DNA of 42,561 nucleotides, taken from positions 1 through 42,561 of the IMG/VR virus record IMGVR_UViG_3300034102_002314; one strand, written 5' to 3'. The notes below the pieces were generated by a model. It saw only the letters and a program-made list of their open reading frames with translations. It was not told where the DNA came from and did no database searches. The DNA comes from a virus. The position numbers and the translations under genes were made by a program. Each line of letters starts with the position of its first letter. Position 1 is the stretch's first letter. Below are positions 5,908 to 11,545 of this stretch, piece by piece.

Positions 5908-6627
5908 TAATATTTGTTTATACAATGGATGATTTATTGCATCTTCGGTAATAGTATTACTTTTTGATATATTATCATTAGCCCAGTATGGACGTAAATT
6001 AGTATAATGATTTAATAATATAATTTCATTCTCAGTTATTGCGAACGATGATGGTATGATATGGTCAAGATGCCACGCACTACGGTTATCCCAATTCATA
6101 CCATCTAAAAATTGGTTGTCAATGTATATTTTGAAATCTTCAAAAGAACATCCGAGAATTTCATAGGTTTTAGATTTTTTTGAATATCCGTTATTACGGA
6201 ATGAACTACTAATAAGAGAACTTAAATTTTTCCGTAGTTTAAATAATGGATCGGTTGAACGACGTATGGATTCTTTTTCAGATATGGTTTTACGATTTAG
6301 TTTTATCCGTTGTCTTACTTTTTCTTTGTTATTAGTATACCAGATATTTGATTTATTGCGGTAGTGTTCTGAATTTAATTGACGATGTTCTTTAGCTCGA
6401 CTAGATGTACATGATTTGCAGATTGATTTGAATCCATCTTTAGAATAACTAGATTTATGAAACTCATCGTTAGTCAATACATTATTGCAGTTTGCACAAT
6501 GCTTATATCCTACTTGTATTATAGTTTCGCTTCTGTTATACTTTACATCGTTATAGCGTCTATCACAGTTTTTTACACATTGATCTAACACCATGTTTAC
6601 CATATTTGTTTTTACTAAATTGGTCAA
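5890..6627 (-). CDS. HNH homing endonuclease
   Basis: A 245-aa protein with a zinc ribbon (CANC about residue 44, CKSC about residue 70) and a C-terminal HNH nuclease core: WHLDHIIPSSFA, then LNHYTNLRPYWANDNISKSN. This layout is typical of free-standing phage homing endonucleases, which cut alleles lacking the gene and spread by recombination. It is the only minus-strand gene for several kb and interrupts a chain of overlapping small genes, so it is an insertion. The exact start is uncertain: several in-frame ATGs exist and no clear Shine-Dalgarno is visible. Confidence 0.9.
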   Translation of the reverse strand: MTNLVKTNMVNMVLDQCVKNCDRRYNDVKYNRSETIIQVGYKHCANCNNVLTNDEFHKSSYSKDGFKSICKSCTSSRAKEHRQLNSEHYRNKSNIWYTNNKEKVRQRIKLNRKTISEKESIRRSTDPLFKLRKNLSSLISSSFRNNGYSKKSKTYEILGCSFEDFKIYIDNQFLDGMNWDNRSAWHLDHIIPSSFAITENEIILLNHYTNLRPYWANDNISKSNTITEDAINHPLYKQILLTRNE

Positions 6628-6674
6628 TTGCTAAACTCTGATTACATTTTTTTTACAATGCTTGTGAATTGGTT

Positions 6675-6750
6675 GATAAATATCCATGCTGATAGTTCCT
6701 TATAAACTGTTAGAGTAGTTGGGACTGTCAATCCGCGAACTACATTTTTT
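6675..6750 (+). ncRNA. structured RNA element, copy A
   Basis: Starts with the T4-late-like GATAAATA (6675-6682). Two hairpins follow: CUGAUAGUU/AACUGUUAG with G-U pairs, then GUAGUU...AACUAC enclosing a GGGA/UCC inner stem, and a T-rich tail (ATTTTTTATTTATT). Copy B at 30856-30932 has the same layout. The wobble pairs are valid only if the + strand is the RNA. Confidence 0.5.
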
Positions 6751-6763
6751 ATTTATTTTATTT

Positions 6764-6985
6764 ATGAATGACAAACAAAAAACATTTCATTCTGATGCTG
6801 AATTGATGAAGGCATTACTAGATGGTCAAGAATTACAATCAGTTTATAACAATGGGTTTATTAAGTTGGATACTAATGGTAATTTGTTGTTTATTAAAAA
6901 GCATTGGCAATATATCAATCGCCGAGATTGGCTAGTAAATATGGATCAGGAGGATATTGACAATTCACATGAAACCAAGAATTAA
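6764..6985 (+). CDS. small hypothetical protein
   Basis: A 73-aa protein from MNDKQKTFHSDAELMK. Start chosen at 6764; the upstream frame (from 6719) runs through the structured RNA and is unlikely to be coding. No Shine-Dalgarno precedes it, consistent with its original upstream region having been displaced by the homing-endonuclease insertion. It overlaps the next gene by 17 bases. Confidence 0.6.
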   Translation: MNDKQKTFHSDAELMKALLDGQELQSVYNNGFIKLDTNGNLLFIKKHWQYINRRDWLVNMDQEDIDNSHETKN

Positions 6986-7136
6986 ATTAAAGATTGCCAA
7001 TGGTATCTGGTTATGTTATGATGACCATATCGAAGGTAGGGGCAAGACACCACAACAAGCGTGGTATGAATACAAGAAAAAAATCATTGACAATGTTATA
7101 AAGGATGTGTATAATTATGAAACAAGTATGGGGTAA
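6969..7136 (+). CDS. small basic protein
   Basis: A 55-aa protein (MKPRIKLKIANGIWLCYDDHIEGRGKTPQQAWYEYKKKI...). The pattern NGIWxCYDxHIxGRGxTPxxAWxxYK is shared by small phage and phage-like proteins of unknown function. AGGAGGAT lies 14-21 bases upstream. It overlaps genes on both sides, and a consensus promoter (7087-7115) lies in its 3' end. Confidence 0.7.
   Translation: MKPRIKLKIANGIWLCYDDHIEGRGKTPQQAWYEYKKKIIDNVIKDVYNYETSMG
7087..7115 (+). promoter_or_regulatory. consensus sigma70 promoter inside coding sequence
   Basis: TTGACA 7087-7092, 17-bp spacer, TATAAT 7110-7115. Transcription would start near 7122, after the ATG of the 7117 gene, so it would serve the genes from 7336 onward, or the 7117 gene may use a later start. 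Confidence 0.65.
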
Positions 7137-7326
7137 CATTGTTACACTAATTATCGTTGGGATAGCAATTATATTACTACTCATTTATAATGATGATAAT
7201 CCAAGTAAAACTTTACATGATAAAGTTTCAATGGTAATACCAAAAAAAGAAGAAATAGTAATCATAGAACAACCAGCAGAAGACAAGCCGTTGTTATATG
7301 TGATTAAACCAGTAAAATCAATTTAG
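7117..7326 (+). CDS. single-pass membrane protein
   Basis: A 69-aa protein: MKQVWGN followed by one hydrophobic helix (IVTLIIVGIAIILLLIY, residues 8-24), then a polar, charged tail. Start 7117 chosen because AAGGAT precedes it; an ATG at 7105 adds only MCII. It begins a run of four small membrane proteins (7117, 7336, 7542, 7643) that could act together on the host envelope, for example in superinfection exclusion or lysis timing; this is inference. Confidence 0.7.
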   Translation: MKQVWGNIVTLIIVGIAIILLLIYNDDNPSKTLHDKVSMVIPKKEEIVIIEQPAEDKPLLYVIKPVKSI

Positions 7327-7335
7327 GAAATTTTA

Positions 7336-7545
7336 ATGACTAATATCCCAGAGGACAATATGCTAAGAAGACATTATTTAACAGAGTTAAAAGCCAAACA
7401 ATCAGCTAACTTCGATGGCTTTTTAAAAGCTACTGAAAATACCTTGAACCCAGAAAGCGAGGTACATTATTACCCGTTCTGGAGTAATGCAGTATTGTTG
7501 CCTTTAATCGGCTTTGTGTTTATGATGTGCGTGGTTTTCTTATGA
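7336..7545 (+). CDS. C-terminally anchored membrane protein
   Basis: A 69-aa protein with a polar N-terminal 48 residues and a C-terminal hydrophobic helix (AVLLPLIGFVFMMCVVFL). It ends with ATGA, overlapping the next gene by four bases. Confidence 0.7.
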   Translation: MTNIPEDNMLRRHYLTELKAKQSANFDGFLKATENTLNPESEVHYYPFWSNAVLLPLIGFVFMMCVVFL

Positions 7546-7643
7546 AACAAGGTTGGGAAATCATTAAACTTATCATTACCCAGTTATCGCCTATTGCGAT
7601 GACAATGGCTTTTTTAATCGTTCTTTATAGTATCTTGCAATGA
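7542..7643 (+). CDS. 33-aa membrane peptide
   Basis: MKQGWEIIKLIITQLSPIAMTMAFLIVLYSILQ: short polar start then a membrane helix. ATGA overlap with the previous gene and TGATG overlap with the next show coupling. The N-terminus MKQGWEII resembles MKQVWGNI of the 7117 product, suggesting distant duplication. Confidence 0.6.
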   Translation: MKQGWEIIKLIITQLSPIAMTMAFLIVLYSILQ

Positions 7644-7753
7644 TGGAAAAGATTAGAGATTTTTTAGAAAATGCTGTGATTGTTATTGTTATGACATTTA
7701 CAACCATTGCAATAGTTTCAATAGCTTATAACTTCTTGATAAAAACTGATTGA
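7643..7753 (+). CDS. 36-aa membrane peptide
   Basis: MEKIRDFLENAVIVIVMTFTTIAIVSIAYNFLIKTD has one transmembrane helix (about residues 11-32). Its stop TGA (7751-7753) lies inside the TTGACA of the next promoter. Last member of the membrane-protein cluster. Confidence 0.6.
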   Translation: MEKIRDFLENAVIVIVMTFTTIAIVSIAYNFLIKTD

Positions 7754-7777
7754 CATTATACCGGACTTCGGTATAAT
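7750..7777 (+). promoter_or_regulatory. palindromic sigma70 promoter
   Basis: TTGACA 7750-7755, TATAAT 7772-7777. ATTATACCG (7755-7763) and CGGTATAAT (7769-7777) form a perfect palindrome with loop GACTT. The promoter at 8232 has the same arms with loop AAGTC, the reverse complement. Confidence 0.85.
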
Positions 7778-7799
7778 AAACGAATAAGTTGGTAGATTT

Positions 7800-7979
7800 A
7801 TGAATAAAAGTAAAACGGAAATCATGCAAGCATACGAAACTTGTGATAATAAAGAAGATTTTGAAAATGCAATGCACGAAATTGGCGATCTATCTAATCA
7901 AATGATAGAAGTGGTTAAAAAAGCGCGTAAAAGAATGATAGATAAAGGATTATTGGAAGCCAGCGATGAAGATTTATGA
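7800..7979 (+). CDS. small helical protein
   Basis: A 59-aa charged, mostly helical protein (MNKSKTEIMQAYETC...LLEASDEDL). No normal Shine-Dalgarno: the leader AATAAGTTGGTAG is the same as the first hairpin arm of the non-coding RNA unit at 8266, so this gene and that RNA share a promoter-leader module. It overlaps the next gene by 14 bases. Confidence 0.6.
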   Translation: MNKSKTEIMQAYETCDNKEDFENAMHEIGDLSNQMIEVVKKARKRMIDKGLLEASDEDL

Positions 7980-8235
7980 AGTCGTAGATAAAGATAATCC
8001 TTATAATACATGGTATTCTTTTGCGGTTGATTTACAAGCACTTGATAAATTGTATAGTTTTGTGATGAAAACCAGTAATAATTTCAATCTACCATCAGAG
8101 ATATTTGATGAAGATGAGTTATTATTTCTACTTACTTCATTAAGTAAAATAGAAGAAAATGTTAATACTTTTATACCACCTGAAAATGAATGGTATCAAA
8201 AAACTAAACAACTTTCAACCTATTTAAAAGGTTGA
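7966..8235 (+). CDS. small acidic protein
   Basis: An 89-aa protein (MKIYEVVDKDNPYNTWYSF...) with no recognised domain. The C-terminal IPPENEWYQKTKQL resembles the PAENDWREEKKQL end of the 2471 product. It overlaps the previous gene in another frame; its stop TGA is inside the next -35 box (8232-8237). Confidence 0.65.
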   Translation: MKIYEVVDKDNPYNTWYSFAVDLQALDKLYSFVMKTSNNFNLPSEIFDEDELLFLLTSLSKIEENVNTFIPPENEWYQKTKQLSTYLKG

Positions 8236-8259
8236 CATTATACCGAAGTCCGGTATAAT
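8232..8259 (+). promoter_or_regulatory. palindromic sigma70 promoter of ncRNA unit 1
   Basis: TTGACA 8232-8237, 16-bp spacer, TATAAT 8254-8259. Arms ATTATACCG (8237-8245) and CGGTATAAT (8251-8259), loop AAGTC. Confidence 0.85.
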
Positions 8260-8265
8260 AAACGA

Positions 8266-8371
8266 ATAAGTTGGTAGCTTTACCTACCAGTTTATAACAG
8301 GTACGCTAATACCTGTTCAACAAGTAGCCGCCTGCTTGTTAAAGTCTAACTTGTATTTAGACTGTTTTTTT
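8266..8371 (+). ncRNA. non-coding RNA unit 1
   Basis: A roughly 105-nt RNA made entirely of hairpins: H1 AAGUUGGUAG/CUACCAGUUU (8268-8293), H2 AACAGGUA/UACCUGUU (8296-8317), H3 AACAAGUAG/CUGCUUGUU (8319-8340), then a terminator. H1, H2 and the terminator recur in unit 2 with compensatory G-U changes, which argues for selection on RNA structure. No ORF. Role unknown; T4 encodes small stable RNAs near its tRNA genes, a possible analogy. Confidence 0.7.
8343..8371 (+). terminator. rho-independent terminator of ncRNA unit 1
   Basis: AGTCTAA (8343-8349) pairs with TTAGACT (8357-8363), followed by G and seven T. Confidence 0.85.
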
Positions 8372-8385
8372 AAATGAAATACTGA

Positions 8386-8413
8386 TTGACATTATATCGA
8401 AGTTTGGTATAAT
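8386..8413 (+). promoter_or_regulatory. palindromic sigma70 promoter of ncRNA unit 2
   Basis: TTGACA 8386-8391, 16-bp spacer, TATAAT 8408-8413. Arms ATTATATCG and TGGTATAAT no longer match as DNA but still pair with G-U wobbles. Confidence 0.8.
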
Positions 8414-8419
8414 AAACAA

Positions 8420-8750
8420 ATAAGCTGGTAGGTAAAACTACCAGCTTATAACGGGTAGGGGAATACCTGTTAAAGCAAAAGTGACCGTAATCATACGCAT
8501 CCAGCATCTTGATCGCGGAATCTACTAAAAATTACTTACGATAAATAGCACGAGTTATACCTAAGCCATGTCGGGTAAGTGCATGGCATTCAATATACCC
8601 ATTACCCAATAGTGGTTATATTGAATAATTTAATGTTTTCATTTTCATTTTTTTATTCTTTCTATGTTTATAGGTTAAACAGTAATACCTAAGCCATGTC
8701 GGGTAAGTGCATGGCAAGTTTTAAAGTCTAATTGGTATTTAGACTGTTTT
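8420..8750 (+). ncRNA. non-coding RNA unit 2 with two copies of a 32-nt repeat
   Basis: Paralogue of unit 1: H1 AAGCUGGUAG/CUACCAGCUU (8422-8447), H2 AACGGGUA/UACCUGUU (8450-8471) and the same terminator (AGTCTAA 8725-8731 / TTAGACT 8739-8745, TTTT). About 250 nt separates H2 from the terminator and holds a 32-nt direct repeat (8557-8588 and 8685-8716), each copy with a GCCATG/CATGGC hairpin, and between them TTCAATATA/TATATTGAA (8589-8625). A GATAAATA late-like element at 8540-8547 may start a shorter late transcript. Confidence 0.6.
8557..8716 (+). repeat. 32-bp direct repeat pair
   Basis: Identical copies at 8557-8588 and 8685-8716, each containing GCCATG-tcgggtaagtg-CATGGC. They bracket the 8589-8625 hairpin. 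Confidence 0.9.
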
Positions 8751-8807
8751 AAAGTGTTCCAGAAACTTAATAAAATCGCTCAAGTATAACCGAGTTTATT
8801 AAAGATT

Positions 8808-8889
8808 ATAACAAGCCTCTTAACAATGCTCAAACCTGTTATTACTTAACCCTGTCAAGCCTCTTAACAATGCTCAAACCGACAGGGTT
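8808..8889 (+). ncRNA. two hairpins presenting the same 25-nt loop
   Basis: The 25-nt sequence starting CAAGCCTCTTAACAATG and ending CTCAAACC is present at 8812-8836 and 8856-8880. The first is closed by ATAACA/TGTTAT (8808-8813/8837-8842), the second by AACCCTGTC/GACAGGGTT (8848-8856/8881-8889). Loop identity with unrelated stems suggests the loop is the functional part. A third hairpin just upstream (near 8765-8805) presents GCTCAAGTATAACC. Confidence 0.55.
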
Positions 8890-8899
8890 AAAATAAAGC

Positions 8900-8927
8900 T
8901 TGACAATGTAGTAAAATGTAGTATAAT
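8900..8927 (+). promoter_or_regulatory. sigma70 promoter of tRNA-Met
   Basis: TTGACA 8900-8905, 16-bp spacer, TATAAT 8922-8927. Confidence 0.8.
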
Positions 8928-8955
8928 AAATAACATATAAATTAGAGTGTTTTGT

Positions 8956-9032
8956 GATCCCTTAGTTTAAATAGGAATAAAACACACCGCTCATAACGGT
9001 TGAGACTCTCAGTTCGAGCCTGAGGGGGATCA
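8956..9032 (+). tRNA. tRNA-Met(CAU)
   Basis: Complete cloverleaf: acceptor GATCCCT/GGGGATC, D arm GTTT/AAAC, anticodon loop CTCATAA (CAT at 8992-8994), T arm CTCAG-TTCGAGC-CTGAG. One C-T mismatch at pair 27-43. CCA is not encoded. A CAU anticodon could also be tRNA-Ile after lysidine modification. The acceptor helix continues outward without a bulge: AGTGTTTTGT pairs with ACAAAACACT, giving about 16 bp of uninterrupted helix from 8946 to 9042. Confidence 0.85.
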
Positions 9033-9055
9033 CAAAACACTTTAAAATCAATAAC

Positions 9056-9850
9056 TTACATAATACTTTCTATGTTAAACAAATTGAAAATGATTTGTTT
9101 AATTTCATTCTTTCGTACAATCCCTAATTTATGTGGAAAGGCTGACCATTTAGCCTGATCCCTATCAGTTTCAAATCCTTTTACTTCCACATATAAATCA
9201 AACGCAGGAAGATAGAAGTCTGGGAAATACAGTCTAGTTCCATTCCATTCATATTCAAATCCTGTTAATGGTCGTTCTGCGATTATATTATGTTGTTTAC
9301 ACCATAGATAAAACTTTACTTCCCATTTACCTTTTAATTTCATACCATCAATTTCATAGGTTTTTACTCTACCTTGATTACCAGCACAATATGATTCTGG
9401 ATTGTCGATAACTACTTGTTTCATAATACGCTTAAATTTTTCTCGTTGCTCAATAGTCCAAGTTTTCTTATGATTGATATTGCTTAATTTTTGACGAGTT
9501 TCTAATGAAACAATCGGTACTGGTAGTCCTAATAATCTAGCTTTAGAAAATTGATTATATCCTTTACGATCTGTTTTTTTGCCTTTCCTTGATTTGGACA
9601 TTATCAGCTTATCAGGATTTTTTGTGCATCGTAATTGATGTTGGATCAATGAATTTTTATTGTGATTTTCTACGCCACAAAATTGACAGGTATCGCCAAT
9701 TGATGATACACTTGATTTTGTTAGGTTTACACGAGTACCACCTTTATTACAACTAACTCCTTTAATATGTTTTTCAAAATTACATATTCTTATTTCTGAT
9801 TTACAGTTGATGCAACAAATTGTGTTGACAATATAGATTCTTTTTGTCAT
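9056..9850 (-). CDS. homing endonuclease with zinc fingers and a PD-(D/E)XK-like nuclease domain
   Basis: A 264-aa protein. The N-terminal third has zinc-binding pairs (CCINC about residue 12-16, CQFC about 54-57 with a downstream H and C, C2H2-like); the middle is basic with NUMOD-like helices (SLETRQKLSNINHKKTWT); the C-terminus GTRLYFPDFYLPAFDLYVEVKG carries the D...E-V-K core of PD-(D/E)XK nucleases. The whole is typical of free-standing phage homing endonucleases. It sits between two tRNA genes on the opposite strand, a common niche for such elements. TCATAATGACCTCC (read on the - strand as GGAGGTCATTATGA) gives a strong Shine-Dalgarno at the start. Confidence 0.88.
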   Translation of the reverse strand: MTKRIYIVNTICCINCKSEIRICNFEKHIKGVSCNKGGTRVNLTKSSVSSIGDTCQFCGVENHNKNSLIQHQLRCTKNPDKLIMSKSRKGKKTDRKGYNQFSKARLLGLPVPIVSLETRQKLSNINHKKTWTIEQREKFKRIMKQVVIDNPESYCAGNQGRVKTYEIDGMKLKGKWEVKFYLWCKQHNIIAERPLTGFEYEWNGTRLYFPDFYLPAFDLYVEVKGFETDRDQAKWSAFPHKLGIVRKNEIKQIIFNLFNIESIM

Positions 9851-9884
9851 AATGACCTCCAGTTATAAATAATTTAGTGGGACA

Positions 9885-9929
9885 GCCCAGTTCCTCTAGG
9901 CTGGGTTTCAAGATAGTGCAAATATCTTG
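9885..9929 (+). ncRNA. two hairpins upstream of the second tRNA unit
   Basis: GCCCAG (9885-9890) pairs with CTGGGT (9901-9906); CAAGATA (9909-9915) pairs with TATCTTG (9923-9929). No T-run follows. Could be a processing signal or a protein-binding element. Confidence 0.4.
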
Positions 9930-9950
9930 ATTACCACAATTATTTATCAC

Positions 9951-9983
9951 TTGACAGGAACGGGGTGATAGCTTATAATAAGC
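9951..9983 (+). promoter_or_regulatory. sigma70 promoter of the tRNA-Arg unit
   Basis: TTGACA 9951-9956, 17-bp spacer, TATAAT 9974-9979. GCTTA and TAAGC flank the centre of the -10. Confidence 0.85.
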
Positions 9984-9997
9984 ACATAAAGAACATA

Positions 9998-10098
9998 TAG
10001 TAAAACATCTTGTTATTAGGGTATTAAAAGTATCCGTCTTGGCAGGTTCAACTCCTGTAATCAGTGGTGTGAGAGTATCAGGGTGTTTTACTATATGG
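9998..10098 (+). ncRNA. tRNA-like RNA enclosed by an 18-bp stem
   Basis: ATATAGTAAAACATCTTG (from 9996) pairs with CAGGGTGTTTTACTATAT (to 10096) with two G-U pairs. Inside lie an anticodon-like hairpin GGGTA-TTAAAAG-TATCC (7-nt loop with T33 and AAA) and a T-arm-like hairpin GCAGG-TTCAACT-CCTGT. No D arm and no standard acceptor stem can be drawn: 20 nt follow the T arm before the closing helix. It may be a degenerate tRNA, a reduced tRNA or a tRNA mimic. Confidence 0.5.
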
Positions 10099-10106
10099 TT
10101 AATTAT

Positions 10107-10178
10107 GCCCTTATCGTTTAATGGATAGGACATGGGATTTCTACTCCCAGAATGGAGGTTCGATTCCTTCTAAGGGCG
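10107..10178 (+). tRNA. tRNA-Arg(UCU)
   Basis: Acceptor GCCCTTA/TAAGGGC, D arm GTTT/GGAC, anticodon stem TGGGA/TCCCA with loop TTTCTAC (TCT at 10140-10142), T arm GGAGG-TTCGATT-CCTTC, discriminator G. Reads AGA/AGG, codons that are useful to an AT-rich phage. Co-transcribed with the tRNA-like RNA from the 9951 promoter. Confidence 0.92.
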
Positions 10179-10227
10179 CATATTATCAAAATAAAGCGTT
10201 TTAAACACGTTTTAAACAAAACCCATC

Positions 10228-10250
10228 CTACCCTACTGGGTAGCTAATTT
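10228..10250 (+). terminator. possible terminator after tRNA-Arg
   Basis: CTACCC (10228-10233) pairs with GGGTAG (10238-10243), followed by CTAATTTT. The T-run is modest. Confidence 0.5.
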
Positions 10251-10306
10251 TAACGTATTTAATGGCTATTTTAAAAATGTTGCATGAACATCGTCAATTG
10301 TGCTTG

Positions 10307-10332
10307 TATAATACATCAAAATGCTGTATAAT
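10307..10332 (+). promoter_or_regulatory. two extended -10 elements
   Basis: TGTATAAT at 10305-10312 and again at 10325-10332, both with the TG of extended -10 promoters but no good -35. They may add transcription into the AAA ATPase gene. Confidence 0.45.
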
Positions 10333-10394
10333 GTGGCGAAAAGCATCGAAAAATTTAGCACATTAAAAATTAACAAAATACAGTGATTTTTATA

Positions 10395-10423
10395 TTGACA
10401 TAGACATTTTTTAATGCTAAAAT
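10395..10423 (+). promoter_or_regulatory. sigma70 promoter of the AAA ATPase
   Basis: TTGACA 10395-10400, 17-bp spacer, TAAAAT 10418-10423. The ATG at 10414 lies inside it, which excludes that start. Confidence 0.75.
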
Positions 10424-10455
10424 CAGTTTTCTTTCAACAACTAACACGAGCAACT

Positions 10456-11250
10456 ATGACTAAGGTAATAGAAACAGACGAAGAAATCATGGAACGACTA
10501 CGGGAACGCTTTGAGTTCTTGGAAGACATGACCAGAGCAGTTAAGAGTGGCAAGGTACGTTCGATGATTGTATCCGGTGCGGCTGGTGTAGGCAAGACAT
10601 TTGGTGTAGAAAAGGTATTAGGCTACCATGATATGTTTGCCACGATAGCCAATGACCAATCATTAAAGAAATACGAAATTGTACGCGGTGCAATTGGTGA
10701 ACTTGGTATGTTCAAGAAACTTTATGAATATCGCCACGCAAAAAATGTAGTAGTATTCGATGACTGTGATGATGTATTTCAATCAGACCGTAGCTTGAAT
10801 TTATTAAAAGCGGCACTTGATACCAGTAAGAAACGAATGTTAAGCTGGAACTTTGATAGCCATTCACTACGCGATGAAGGAATCCCAAATACCTTTGAAT
10901 TCCAAGGTGGTGTTATCTTTATCACTAACCTTGATTTTAGACACGTTAGAAGTAAGTCATTGAAAGCACATTTTGAAGCATTGGAAGACCGATGCCATTA
11001 CTTTGATTTAACTGTACATTCAATCAGGGAACGAAGTTTAAGAATTAAACAGGTAGTTTCTGATGGTATGCTTGATGATTTAGATTTAACCGATGAAGCT
11101 AAACAGGCAATTGTAGACTATGTTCTGGATAATAAAGATAAAATCAAATTATCGCTAAGAACGGTGTCTAAGACAGCCGAATTAGCCGAAGCCTTCCCTG
11201 AAAGCGATAAATGGAAAAAAGTCGCTAGAATGACACTCAGAGAAGTTTAA
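10456..11250 (+). CDS. AAA family ATPase, phage type
   Basis: A 264-aa ATPase: Walker A GAAGVGKT (residues 41-48), Walker B VVVFDDCDD (98-106), sensor-1 Asn in VIFITNLDF (153-161), arginine-rich HSIRERSLRIKQ (188-199). This family is widespread in large phages; the segments LEDMTRAVKSGKVRSMIVSG and DDCDDVFQSDRSLNLLKAALD are characteristic. The substrate is unknown; DNA or protein remodelling during early infection is plausible. Start 10456 chosen because the longer ORF start at 10414 is within the -10 box; GAGCAACT is a weak Shine-Dalgarno. Its transcript continues into the structured 3' RNA at 11255-11487. Confidence 0.85.
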   Translation: MTKVIETDEEIMERLRERFEFLEDMTRAVKSGKVRSMIVSGAAGVGKTFGVEKVLGYHDMFATIANDQSLKKYEIVRGAIGELGMFKKLYEYRHAKNVVVFDDCDDVFQSDRSLNLLKAALDTSKKRMLSWNFDSHSLRDEGIPNTFEFQGGVIFITNLDFRHVRSKSLKAHFEALEDRCHYFDLTVHSIRERSLRIKQVVSDGMLDDLDLTDEAKQAIVDYVLDNKDKIKLSLRTVSKTAELAEAFPESDKWKKVARMTLREV

Positions 11251-11254
11251 TAAC

Positions 11255-11487
11255 CGAATTCGATAGGTTAGTAGGATTGCTCCCCGAACCCCTATCAAAT
11301 GCCCTGCTCCCAAAGCCTACAATGCTCCGTATGGCTATTGGTTGAGCTGATAATAAACCGTTGTGAAACGGTACGATAGCACAACATTACAAATCATTGC
11401 TCCGAAATGTAATGTTGAACCGCTATCATCTATACAGCCCTTGACATCCTATCACTGCTCCGATATGGTGTCAAGGGCTTTCTTTTA
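11255..11487 (+). ncRNA. multi-hairpin RNA with five TGCTCC (anti-ribosome-site) motifs
   Basis: Non-coding 230 nt after the ATPase gene, ending in a strong terminator. TGCTCC occurs at 11278-11283, 11305-11310, 11323-11328, 11398-11403 and 11456-11461. At least four are in hairpin loops: GATAGG/CCTATC (11262-11296), AGCC/GGCT (11314-11336), CAACATTAC/GTAATGTTG (11382-11417, itself enclosed by GATAGC/GCTATC) and the terminator stem. TGCTCC is the exact complement of GGAGCA, the ribosome-binding site before most genes here. It probably derives from the ATPase 3' UTR, as no clear own promoter is seen. Confidence 0.75.
11436..11487 (+). terminator. rho-independent terminator with TGCTCC in its loop
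   Basis: AGCCCTTGACATC (11436-11448) pairs with GGTGTCAAGGGCT (11467-11479) through one G-T wobble, then TTCTTTT. Confidence 0.9.
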
Positions 11488-11516
11488 TTGACACTGATTA
11501 ACATATCCTGTACAAT
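11488..11516 (+). promoter_or_regulatory. sigma70 promoter
   Basis: TTGACA 11488-11493 begins right after the terminator T-run; 17-bp spacer, TACAAT 11511-11516. Confidence 0.75.
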
Positions 11517-11545
11517 CTAAATATCAATCACTAATGGAGTTATAC

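Noticed and set aside
6628-6760. Group I intron around the HNH gene
   Set aside because: None of the conserved P/Q/R/S core segments could be found and the HNH gene is antisense to the surrounding genes, so splicing would make no sense.
8812-8880. Possible mini CRISPR array (25-nt repeat, 19-nt spacer)
   Set aside because: Only two copies, no cas genes, and the repeats are loops of two hairpins with different stems.
9998-10098. Circularly permuted tRNA gene
   Set aside because: The anticodon-like and T arms are present, but no complementary 5' acceptor or D arm can be found after them, and only 20 nt remain before the closing stem.
9801-10133. 110-codon ORF on the - strand
   Set aside because: Runs antisense through the tRNA-like RNA, the tRNA-Arg promoter and part of the endonuclease start; no ribosome site.
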